A DNA stretch of 64,000 bases, taken from the NCBI GenBank assembly GCA_021292165.1, contig CM037876.1:317282776-317346775 (forward strand), read 5' to 3'. The notes under the pieces are model-generated. The model was not told the origin of the DNA. It saw only the letters and a program-made list of their open reading frames with translations, and did no database searches. Origin of the DNA: Shinisaurus crocodilurus. Taxonomy: Eukaryota; Chordata; Lepidosauria; Squamata; Shinisauridae. Position 1 is the stretch's first letter. Each line of letters opens with the position of its first letter. This document shows, one piece after another, positions 22,595 to 32,535 of this stretch. A program made the position numbers and the translations under genes.

Positions 22595-23251
22595 CAGGGA
22601 TGGGGACTCGGACTCTAGGACTCGACTCGTGAGTCGGACTGAGTCCCCCCTCTGACTCGAGTCCCACTATTTTTAATGGGACTCGAGACTCGACTCAGGA
22701 CTCGAGACCAAGGACTCTTCAACATCCCTGGGCTGTGCCAGAAGGAGTGGAGAGAAGTGTGATTGCCGGCGAAGATTTTATTTTTTAAAATCATTTTCCT
22801 AAAATGCAACCTTTCAGACATTTTGGGTTTGGCTGCCTCTGCCTGCCTGTCTGGGGTTCCCAGCCTCCTCTGCCTGCCTGGTCTCTTCTTAAGCAGTTCC
22901 ACAGTTTGAATTGTCCAAGACAAAGGCCTCTGCCTGCCTGCTTTGGGGTTCCCTGCCTCCTCTGCCTGCCTGGTTATTTTGGGTTTGTCTGCCTGGTTTG
23001 TTCTTGTCAAATCAGTGGCAGAGTTTTGAAATAAAAAGGCACACTTGTGCCTAGAAATTATTTAAGCCACACATCTGAAGTAGCCTTATTTTGTTGGGAA
23101 AAAACCCCATTGATTTTAATAGGGACTCGTGGAGTCATCTTTGGGAGTGACTCGTGACGAGTCACCATTTTGGACCAAGGACTCGGACTCGGACTCGAGA
23201 CTCGGGTCCAAAGACTCATGACTCGAGACCAAGGACTCTTCAACATCCCTG
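22595..23251. mobile_element. Non-autonomous hAT-like transposon rich in GACTCG motifs (657 bp)
   Basis: Begins CAGGGATGGGGACTCGG and ends CTCTTCAACATCCCTG, with an exact 8-bp duplication CGGCTGAC at 22587-22594 and 23252-23259. Both ends are packed with gactcg/cgagtc hexamers in both orientations. The middle has repeated 'ctctgcctgcctg' blocks. No transposase frame. Confidence 0.9.
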
Positions 23252-23259
23252 CGGCTGAC

Positions 23260-24106
23260 ATGGGTCAAAGTCACCCGATCCCACCGGAAAGCATTTTGAG
23301 CTGAGGGGAGGTGAGCATTATAACCATGGTGACATGTCCGTGATGGGCCATCCGCATATGCAAGTCATTCCTTGACGTTGCAGGATAAATAGGCATCTGT
23401 GAACCAGCCCTGGATGAGTAGCCACAGAATGGGGTGATGTGATGTGACTCCGTATTGAAAATCATTGTGCATGAGGGGGAATGCAAAGTCTCTCTGTGTT
23501 GATGTGTCTGCGGCAACCCATTCACACACATGCAGATTACCAGCTGATATTATATTCATCAAGTGTTGAGCATCTTAGCGGTTGTAGAGCCATTTCTGGG
23601 CTTGCTGAAAATCCATATGGTGTCATTTTATAAAAACACTGTCCAAGTGAGCAGAGATCTGCAAACTGAGAAGTGCAGCTTCCAGGAGATAGATAGATAG
23701 ATAGATAGATAGATATAAAACCAATTTTCTAATCATGATGATTGTGAAGATTTGTTTGTTTGTTTGTTTGTTTGTTTATTACATTTCTATACCGCCCAAT
23801 AGCTGAAGCTCTCTAGACGGTTCACAAAAAAAGATGTGTAATACCTGGTGACATTGCAGAAGCCACAAAGGGCCTGAGCAGAGTTTCAAATGTTCTCTGC
23901 TCCTCATTCCCCTGATTTCTGACCAAAGGTAGATGTTTGGTTAAACACTGCACTTGGCAGGATATTTGAGAGGCTGCCCCTCCGTAGGGTTCCGTGCACC
24001 AAAGTGGAAGTTTTCTTTCTGCGATTTTATTTACTTTCTGTAAGCAGTCACAAGAATAATTATCTCCCATGAACAAAGGAGATTACAACAACTTTAACTA
24101 AGTAAT
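23260..24106. other. No gene recognised; GATA run and LINE 3' end
   Basis: (GATA)n at 23687-23716. A (TTTG)n/'ataccgcccaatagctgaag' LINE 3' end (minus strand) at about 23750-23825. Confidence 0.4.
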
Positions 24107-24238
24107 GGTGCAATGCTATGCAAGTTTAGACAGGGAAAAAAGTCCTACAACTCCCAGCATGCCCAAGCCAGCACAGCTGGCTGGGGCATGCTGGGAGTTG
24201 GACCTTTTCCTGGCTAAATTTGCACAGGATTGTATCTT
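24107..24238. mobile_element. Fold-back MITE, 'gtgcaat' type (PIF/Harbinger-like)
   Basis: Ends 'tggtgcaatgctatgca' and 'tgcacaggattgtatct' are inverted, flanked by TAA on both sides. Inner core 'ctacaactcccagcatgccc' faces 'ggggcatgctgggagttgga'. Same family as 47561-47699. Confidence 0.7.
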
Positions 24239-25051
24239 AAGAGTATGTTGTAGTACATGAAATGAAAACTGAAGGCCTTACATAAATATTGCTACCCAAA
24301 GAAAAGACTAAGAAATCAAGGCATTCCCTCCAACCCTCTTAAATAACTAGACAAAACATTACAAATCAAAGATTAAAATCAAAACATCAGCCCTCAATTA
24401 TTACATATAATTTACTTTTGTTGTGAGACTGACAGAAATGAACCACTCTGTATATTTGTGTTGTTTTCTGCAAAGTTTATACAGGGTGCCATATTAACAT
24501 ATAACATCTCCTGACTTCCCGTGCCCTTTGGTAGCTTTCATTTGGTGTGAGAGCTTTTCCATTATCATAAGTTCCCATAACTTTGTCCATTCATAGATGA
24601 TCTCAGGTCAGAGTCCCTCCTTTCCCAAATCTAGCAATAACGAGTTCTGCTGCAAACAGCAAAAATGCCAGGATGGTTTAAAACGTCTTGGCTCTTCATG
24701 AGTCCCCGCCATGAGTGGCAAAACACTAATGGTATTATCTGTGGTCCCTTGATGCTTAAGATGTTCTCAGTGGTGGGTGGAAAATACCTCACTCCCAAGA
24801 AAGGTCATAATTTATCCTGCAGCCACTACATGCAAGAATGCAATGCTGATGTTTCTACCTTCTTCAGCAAACACTGGAGTGCTTTTTATAAATATATCTC
24901 ATTTTAAGCAATTTTCAGTAGGGTAGCCATGTTAATCTGTTGTAGCAAAAACAGAAAAGAGTATTCTGGCACCTTAAAGGCTAACGTATTTATTATGGCA
25001 TAAGCTTCCATGTGCTAGAGTCCCCTTCATCAGATGCATCATAATATAATA
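24239..25051. other. No gene or repeat recognised
   Basis: AT-rich, no coding signal. 24900-25030 ('caccttaaaggctaacgtat') looks like a dispersed repeat but its class was not resolved. Confidence 0.35.
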
Positions 25052-25310
25052 ACATAAGAGTCATGCTGAATCAGAACAAAGGCCTATCTGGTCCAGCATT
25101 CTGTTCATACAGTGGCCAGCCAGCTGCCTGTGGGAAACCCACAAGCAGGGCATGAGTGCAATAGCACCCTCCTGCCCATGTTCCCCAGCAACTGGTATAC
25201 AGTGGCATACTGCCTCTGATCCTGGAGGTAGCATAGAGCCATCAGGACTAGTAGCCATCGCGATGCTAGCCTTATCCTCCATGAATTTGTCTAATCCCTG
25301 GGCTCTAGTA
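25052..25310 (-). mobile_element. CR1-like LINE family B, 3' UTR
   Basis: Contains 'gtccagcattctgttcatac', 'cccatgttccccagcaactg', 'gatcctggaggtagcat' and 'ccatgaatttgtctaatccc', the shared blocks of family B. Confidence 0.8.
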
Positions 25311-25317
25311 TTTTTTA

Positions 25318-25520
25318 TTTATTTATTTATTTATTTATTTATTTCACTTATACCCCGCTCTTCAGCCAGAAAAGGCTCTCAGAGCGGCTTACACAACTTA
25401 ATAATAAGACAGTCCCTGCCCTCAGGCTCACAATCTAAAAGACATGAACACAAAACATCAAGGAACACTGAATATAATATTCAAAAACATCAAGGAACAC
25501 TGAATATAATATTAAAAAAA
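25318..25520 (-). mobile_element. LINE 3' end plus local tandem duplication
   Basis: (TTTA)n tail, then 'ccccgctcttcagccagaa' and 'agtccctgccctcaggctca', as at 15849-15990. At 25455-25515 a unit of about 32 bp (catcaaggaacactgaatat…) is present twice. Confidence 0.65.
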
Positions 25521-25744
25521 AAATAATCTACAGAATATAAGAACAGCAATACAAGTTAAAAAATATTTTAAAAAACACTAAATATTCAAAAAAAACAACA
25601 ACACAGAAATAATTACAGATAACAAACAAACAAATAAAGGCAGGAGCAGCAGCAGCTTTTGTGACTGGAGTCAGTCGGGCGCCACCCTCCCTGGCCAGGT
25701 GTGATGAGCCAGCGAAGCAGGGACCAGGTCTTGCAGGACTCACA

Positions 25745-26165
25745 GCTAGTATTATGAAAGGGGGAGAAAAATGTCTCCCTATCCACTTTCTCCACACCAT
25801 GCATACTTATGTACACTTTGTTCATGTCTCCCTGGCTTTACTCACCCTTTTTCTAAGCTAAAACGCCCTCAGTGTTGTGACCTTTCCTCATCACAGGGGA
25901 GTTTCTCCAGCCCCTTGATCATTTCGGTTGCCCTTTTCTGTACCTTTTCCAGCTCTACAATATCCTTTTTAGATGTGGTGACCATAACTGTACACAGTGT
26001 TCCAAGGGTGGTCACACCATAGATTTGTATCCATGTTGGGCATAATTTATGCAACATGGAATGCATGAAGAGTTTCAGGGATATATACAGTACACATAGT
26101 TGGACCACTTCTGTTATATTTGCCTTCTCTTCCTCCCAATGCCTTCTCAAAACCCACTTCATCTA
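25745..26165 (-). mobile_element. CR1-like LINE family B, ORF2 C-terminal fragment
   Basis: Minus-strand frame ends TLCTVMVTTSKKDIVELEKVQKRATEMIKGLEKLPCDEERSQH, the same segment as in CR1 ORF2 ([17 protein letters not shown]) but diverged. Confidence 0.75.
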
Positions 26166-26383
26166 TGAAGTTTGTGGCACAACCCTTCAGACCTCATCCC
26201 ATATTGAAACTAAGTCGAACGTATGCATATAGGTGAATATTCTTCTCCTGTTCCCCCCTGGTCCTTCTTCCTCCCTTTCCTCTATTGCCTCTTTTGTATT
26301 GAATTTTAGATTGTAAGCTCCTTACTTTTTGTTGCTGTAAAACACCATCCACATTGATGGTGGTAGATAATCATAGTCACCAC

Positions 26384-26610
26384 CATCATCACAGATGGAG
26401 CCAGGAACCACCTTATCAGAAGACAATGAGAAGAGCCCTGTGGCTGGGTCAGACCAGACGTCCGTCCAGTTGAGTGCCCTGTGGCCAACCATGGCCAGCC
26501 AGATGCCTCTGGGAAGCCCACTCACAGAGCAGGAATGCCATTGTTCACCCCAGCACACTGCCTCTGAGCATTGTGGTTCCATATCACCATCATGCCTAAT
26601 AGCCCTGGAT
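26384..26610 (-). mobile_element. CR1-like LINE family B, diverged 3' UTR
   Basis: 'gaagagccctgtggctgggtcagacc', 'ccagccagatgcctctggga' and 'cacactgcctctgagca' follow the order of family B blocks with many changes. Confidence 0.6.
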
Positions 26611-27267
26611 GGACCTCTCTGCTTCTGCAGGAATTATCTTCTCCCATTTCAAAGCCATCTCAGCTAGTGGGCAATGCCACATCTTGGGGCACCCACTTCC
26701 CTCAATGAATTATACAATGCAGGGTATCCCATCCTGCACCTGTGAGGGATTCCTGCACATCATTGTTGCAAGCCTTCCCAGTTTGCGTGTTGCACTTGCA
26801 TCGTGCTCCTCCTCCTCCTCCTCCTCCTCCTCCTCCTCCTCCTCCTCCTCCTCCTTATGTGAAGCTCCTTGGTGTTCATTCAACACCAACAGTTCTCCCA
26901 TCAAGGACGGAGCCAGGTCCATGCCTGCTTTGCTTCAGGGGCTCCCTGACCACTCACCAGACCCAGTAGCATGTCATAATGGTAGCCTGCATTCATCCAT
27001 CGCCCACAACCAGAGTAGCTGCAAAGAAGGAATACAGTTAACAAAAGCAGAAAAGGAAGGGAGAAAAAAGGGGCCAGGTCACCATTTCCTCCAAAGATGC
27101 CCCTCCCCACGCTGGCCCCACCTGTTGCCTATGTTGGGACATGTAACACAACAACAGCTGTGGCACAAGTGTTTTCATTTGGAAAGGTACAGGTACAGAA
27201 TAACAATCTTGTTTAGTCTGACACTACTATTCTATTCTCATGGGAAAAGTAGGCTGGACAGAAATAT
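26611..27267. other. No gene recognised; CTC run
   Basis: Contains (CTC)n at 26806-26855, which by itself creates a poly-serine frame. Confidence 0.4.
26806..26855. repeat. (CTC)n microsatellite
   Basis: About 16 uninterrupted units. Confidence 0.95.
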
Positions 27268-27505
27268 GAGCTGATCACATGGTTTGTACTTTCTGATGAC
27301 GTTGTATGATTGTTAAGTTTCGTTTTCCTGTAACTTGTATGGTAGAGAGAAGGACTGCTTTCTGTGTGCTTCTTCTTGTCTTCTCTCTGATGCTCTGTCT
27401 GCTAGGGTGGACTCAGTCCACTGGACTATGCTATGCAATGTAGACTGTAACTTAGGAGTTTGTATTTACTCTGATATAGAATAAACAGGTAGTAAAAAAA
27501 CCCTG
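27268..27505 (+). mobile_element. LTR-like repeat, copy 1
   Basis: Shares 'cacatggtttg', 'tgatgacgt', 'gactgtaactt' and 'gaataaacaggtag' in the same order with the minus strand of 63690-63985. The conserved AATAAA near the 3' side suits an LTR. No internal viral genes are present. Confidence 0.55.
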
Positions 27506-28679
27506 GATGATGGATTCTATTGGAGTTAATTCCTAGCTACGGTGCAGCTGCGAGCAGGAGGGAGCAGGTTGGCTGAAATCCGAGACGCTTGGGATGTGCT
27601 GTGTATGGGAGACAGTGAACCTCTGTGTGAATGGGCCAGTTACACACATGAGACAGAGGCTGTATATTCCATCTCACGCTCTGCTGAATCCACGTAGGCA
27701 GACAGGCCTACAGGGTGGATTATGAACCATCAAGGCTGGAGAAATGTTATAGCCTTAACAGCCTATTCCATGCCAAGGCCAGTCCCCCTTGGGGGCAACA
27801 ATCAATGGGGGGCACTCATGAAGCAGTGTGCAACCTGCGAAGCACAGCCCTGCTAGAACCGCATCGCGCAAGTGTTATTTTGGGAGCTCTTAGCTTTGCA
27901 CAGTACATCTGCTCAGAGGGGCAAAATGACCTGCTTGTGAAGTGCCCTTAGTTGGTTTTTAAGACTCCAACCTTTTTGGTGTCTGAAGAGGAAAATCCAT
28001 CTGATTCCTTAAGACGGGGCACAGTCCATCATCAAAGCTGTCTTTTATTTTGCTCTCCTTAATGGCACCTGAAATCCACTCTGTTGCATTATGGTAAGGC
28101 CACCTTTGCCGAAACCTGACTTTCAAGACCTCCTACACTCTATTTTCTCCCTTTTAATACCTGCCCAAACAGGCCACTGAAGAAACCTGCAATTAACCAT
28201 AGTAACGAACAGTATTAACAGCTTGCGGTTGCAAGGACAGCCTACTTCTACAGGAGGGATTAAATAACGCCTCATTATAGTTCTGTTTGGAAAATGCAGC
28301 TGTATGAAGCCATTAAAGCCCCACGCACACCCCACAACAGCTGTAATGGACAAGCGCGGATTTCTTTGCAGCTAATGAATTTCCTCCCTCAATATTTTCA
28401 TGAGGTTGTTCGCAAGCCATCTGCTCTGCTGCTCCCGTTCTGGTGCCTGAAAGACTTTCCTGAGCAAAGCAACGGCTTACGCTGAGCTTCCTTGCGCCAC
28501 TGGCAAAAGAGATTGTGTGTGTTTATTTTTTGTGTTTGTGTGTGTTTTGGGATGGAGGAGGCAGGTCGGATGCAATGGAAGCACAGTGTCTGAGAGAGTT
28601 ATATATTAAGTTCGTGAAAGAGGCGCCATACGCATAAACTGATTTTAAATATTGTATTTTTAAAGGTGGTGTGTGTGCT
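27506..28679. other. No gene recognised; probable conserved non-coding interval at about 28040-28500
   Basis: 28040-28500 is free of repeats, balanced in composition and contains homeodomain-like sites (aattaacc, agctaatgaattt). No protein match is seen. Confidence 0.35.
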
Positions 28680-28782
28680 GGTGAGGATCCAAACCAGGCC
28701 AGCTGGTGACGATGGTGATGGTGGTGGTGGTGGTGGTGGTGACGATGCTGGTGGTGAGGATCCAAACCAGGCCAGCTGGTGG
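28680..28782. repeat. Direct repeat around a (GGT)n run
   Basis: 'gtgaggatccaaaccaggcc' with 'agctggt' occurs at about 28680 and again at about 28752, separated by GAT/GGT repeats. Confidence 0.9.
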
Positions 28783-30703
28783 AATTTGAGGGGATTAGGC
28801 AACCTCATGGAGGAGGATCAGCCTACTAGCCAGGATGGCTATGTGGAACTTCGAAGTTCAGAGGCAGTATGCACCATTTCCGCATCCAGCAACTGTGTTT
28901 TCCAAGCCAAGGTCCTGAACTCTAGGAGCTTCGCCGTTGGACAGAAGGCCAGGCTCTGGTCATTCATGCCAGGCAGGCCTGGCCAATCCATTGGCCTCAT
29001 ACTGCCTGCGAATGACGGGTGCTGGCACGGCACACCTCTGAGGTACCCTTCCGTGCCTGATTGAGGGCTCCGAAACCTGAGCACCCCCAGACCCCAATAG
29101 CTTGCTAGGTTCAGTCTCAACCTCGGATCCATGAGGGCCCTGGCTGAAGAAGGCCCAGAGCCCTCAACTCTCCCAGGGGTTGTAGATTCGCCCACTGAGT
29201 CTCGCCCAGTTCAGGTGCTCAGCCTGAACAGGGCACACACATGCCTGTGTGGGGTGCAGGGCCATGAGTTCCGGCATCAACCCCTACATCTCAGTGCACG
29301 CCGGCCCGGCGCCCCTCGGCGCCCAACCTTGCAGTGTTGAGTAGCAACACCTGAAGAGGAGTTCTGCTGCTCTCTCGGGGACGGTGATCCTGCAGGGAGC
29401 CCTACTCACATCCGAGCAAAAGCAAGAGTGGCCGCGTGTCCTCTTCTGCAGAAGGAGTGCCGGAGGACTGCCCTCTGTTTTGAAGGCATCCACCGTTGAA
29501 AGGCCTGTCCAATATAGGAGCTGGCAGAGATGGCCAAACTTACATCACTAATTAGAGAAAGGACAACATCTGTGTTTATTATTGAGTGGAAACCTCTAAT
29601 TGACTTTTTGCAGAGACTGGAAAATAATGATTTGTTTGTTTGTGGATTTATGGAATAATAAGTGAATCTGGGACAATGGGAAGAAAGAGATTTCTCATTT
29701 GGATTATCGAGTAAGAAAAATTATTGTTACCTGTATTTGCTGTAGAAGAAAATCGGAGGTCTATTTTGTTTTGTTAATTGTTATATGTTTGATATTATGT
29801 GTTTGTTTTGTATAGAAAAAATTGGACAACCATAAAGAAAACTGAAAAGAAAAAAAAAAGAAAGAAAGAAAGAAAGGTCTGTCCAATATAGAGATTTTTT
29901 TAGTCTTTTTTTAAAGGATTTAAAAAATAAAAAATAAAAACATCCGAAGGAAGAGTGAAAGGGCCGTGAAGTCGCCCACGAACAGCACCTGGTCGGCAGG
30001 CTGAGCGACACACACGTCCTTCCACACTGAGATGAGATGGGCTGTATTTCTATTTAAATCATAATAATTATTGCTAACTTTGCATCGTTACATATAAAGT
30101 AGCATATGCAAATTTCATGCAAAACCGTGTCCTCCTTTGTCCTCTTTTTTTCTTTCTTTCTTTCTTTCTTTTTGGCGATGAAGTTCTTCTTTTTTTTTTT
30201 GGTGACTCACAAGCAGCCAGCCTAGCCCAAGCAAGTAGAAGTTAGAACCCCTCTGCCACGCAATGTGGTAGGGGCCAGGAACTGAGGAGGTGGTGCCCAC
30301 TGGGATGTGGGGAGTGGGGCCAGCCCGCATGGTCCTTTGCTGCTACTCGTGTCGGCATGCCCTGTTCAGGCGGAGTGCCGGGAAGGAGCTTCTCCTTCCT
30401 CCCGACCCCTGCCTCGGTGCGCTTTCTAAACCCCTTTGCTCTCCTCCTTCAGGGCCTGGCCGGTGGTGGCCTCTGCCCTGTAAACCGGAAGACGCTCCAC
30501 GTGGTCGATACACAGGTGTGTCACGTGATACATCAGAATGAGGGTATCTGAGCAGCATAAAAACATAGGCTGCAAGGACAGGATCGGACAGGTGTAAGCT
30601 GTGCATCCTTCTTTACTCCTGCCGGCTGCCCATGCCTAGCAAAACTCAAGATGAGTTTGTCATAATAAGCAAATGTATGCGCATTTGTACAAATGGAATA
30701 AGC
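28783..30703. other. No gene recognised; purine/pyrimidine runs
   Basis: AAAG run at about 29850-29877, TTTC run at 30147-30172. 29041-29480 is GC-rich without a recognised product. Confidence 0.4.
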
Positions 30704-30838
30704 CAGTGTTCTCCAACCTTGGGTCCCCAGATGTTTTTGGCCTACAACTCCCAGCATGCCCCAGCCAGCTACGCTGGCTGGGGCATGCTGGGAGTTGTAG
30801 GCCAAAAACATCTGGGGACCCAAGGTTGGAGAACACTG
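30704..30838. mobile_element. Fold-back MITE, CAGTGTTCTCCAACC type (135 bp, almost perfect palindrome)
   Basis: Two arms of about 65 bp, each with 'cctacaactcccagcatgcc'. Flanks gaataagc / gaataacc form an 8-bp duplication with one mismatch. Confidence 0.93.
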
Positions 30839-31320
30839 GAATAACCTGTGTAGGGTTTATCCACTTTTCTTGGCATCTGACATTTGCTGCAGTTTATGGG
30901 CTTTTCCGGCCTCTGCTCTTTGCTACTGCATCCAAGTAGAGCTAGCTGCTGTGTCAGCCCTATCCCCCAGGTTCTTGTTCAGTGGTCTCTTCTGTGGGGG
31001 CGGCAGAATCCGGTAATAATTAGTCAAATGTACATGGCTTAGGCCTGAGGTGATGTGGAGTGTAATTCAGGTTTGTGTGAGTATGATCGGAGCAGGAATG
31101 TAAAATGCAAGCTATCAAGTTTTACACAGAATTCTCTGCCAAAAATAACCTGGCCTCTTCCACCAAGAAAAAAAACGGTTAAAAATATAATGGTATTTCT
31201 TTCTTAACTGTGTTGCGTGGGGTAGAGGCGGTCAGCAGTCCATTGAACAGGGGAGAAGATGATACGCTTTTGCGTGCAAGATAAAACTACGATGATGGCT
31301 TTTGATTAGACCCGTCCGAA
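30839..31320. other. No gene or repeat recognised
   Basis: No coding signal seen. Confidence 0.35.
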
Positions 31321-31642
31321 CAGGGGTGGGCAACCGATGGGCCACGTGTGGCCCTTGGAGACCAGCTGTGCCGCCTGCTGCGGATGCCCCCGCCCCCCCC
31401 CCATTTCTCCCCTACTACCTCTGCCGCTGCTGCTAATGCCGCCGCCACATCACAGTGCACCTGAGAAGAGTCGGCTGTTTGGCGGGCTGTTGGGAGTCCA
31501 ATTCTGCAGGGAAACAAGGTGTGTGAGGGGCATAGCTCTCCCCATGGTCCCTATTTCCCCAACAGGATCACACCCTCCCAGTGATCCTGATCAGTGGGAA
31601 GGTGAGGTTAAATCCTCTCTCCCTCCGGGGCCCCTCAGCAAT

Positions 31643-31689
<47 letters not shown>

Positions 31690-31741
31690 GAGAGAGAAAG
31701 CGAGAGAGAGACAGATTGGGTGTGTAAGTCTGGGGGGGGTT

Positions 31742-31772
<31 letters not shown>

Positions 31773-31910
31773 CATGTAGGGGTGTGCATGTGCGTGTGTG
31801 AATGGGTGAGCGTTGTGACCCCACCCACCAGCCTTGCCAACTTGTGTGGCCTCCAAAGGGTTCCGTGGGGGCCAGTGCAGCCCCCAACCCTAAAAGGTTG
31901 CACACCCCTG
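31321..31910. mobile_element. Non-autonomous hAT-like element (590 bp)
   Basis: Ends CAGGGGTGGGCAACC and GGTTGCACACCCCTG. Interior holds two (GT)n runs (31643-31685, 31744-31772). No clear 8-bp duplication. Confidence 0.7.
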
Positions 31911-31924
31911 AACTAGAAGGATGA

Positions 31925-32535
31925 ACCTGTGACGGGGCTGAAGTGTGATGCGGACGTCGGTCAATCTGTGGAGGGCTTCTTTGCCTTCGGGTGAGCAGCC
32001 GAACAAGGTGGTCATTCAGACTGTGGCGTAACCCCACAATTCAGTTCCCTGGTGTGTGTCTGCATTAGTATGTTTAGTGTGTCTAGAATGTTGGACCGAG
32101 TGGGTGTGGTTTGTGATGTCTTGGAAAGGGTGGGGGGAGGAGTATATAAGGAGTGTCTGAGTGAGGTCAGAGTTAGTTAAGAAGTAGAGCAGTGTTCTCC
32201 AACCTTGGGTCCCCTTGGCTGGGGCATGCTGGGAGTTGTAGGCCAAAAACATCTGGGGACCCAAGGTTGGAGAACACTGAAGTAGAGTGTTGCTTGTAGT
32301 GTGTTGTGGGTTATTTGTGTCTTGTCAGGACTCAGGAGTTTTAAGAGAAATCCGTGCTTGTATGAGGAGTGAAAGTATTTAGAATTATAGGGACTTAGGT
32401 TAATTATAAAGTGTTTGGGGTAGGCAGGTTTTAAGTTATTTTCTGGAACTAAGATTTTGAGAATTAAAATAAACTTATTTTTATTTTGTTTGCTACCCAA
32501 ATCCTACGTGTCAGCTTGGTGTTATGAACCTGCTT
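31925..32535 (+). mobile_element. Candidate solo LTR or LTR fragment, interrupted by a MITE
   Basis: Starts tgtgacgggg after 'atgaacc', which recurs at 32525-32531. Contains a TATA-like 'gagtatataagg' (32139-32150) and, about 320 bp later, 'aaaataaacttattttt'. The order of TATA box, then AATAAA, suits an LTR. No ends TG…CA could be fixed. Confidence 0.35.
32190..32279. mobile_element. Fold-back MITE with one inner arm deleted (90 bp)
   Basis: Ends CAGTGTTCTCCAACC and GGTTGGAGAACACTG; exact 8-bp duplication AAGTAGAG at 32182-32189 and 32280-32287. The left inner arm is missing, so the copy cannot form the long hairpin. Confidence 0.93.

Noticed and set aside
26609..27274. 221-codon frame with poly-serine
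   Set aside because: Made by the CTC microsatellite; the flanks resemble no protein.
28523..28765. Histidine-rich protein frame
   Set aside because: It comes from the GGT/GAT microsatellite read on the minus strand.
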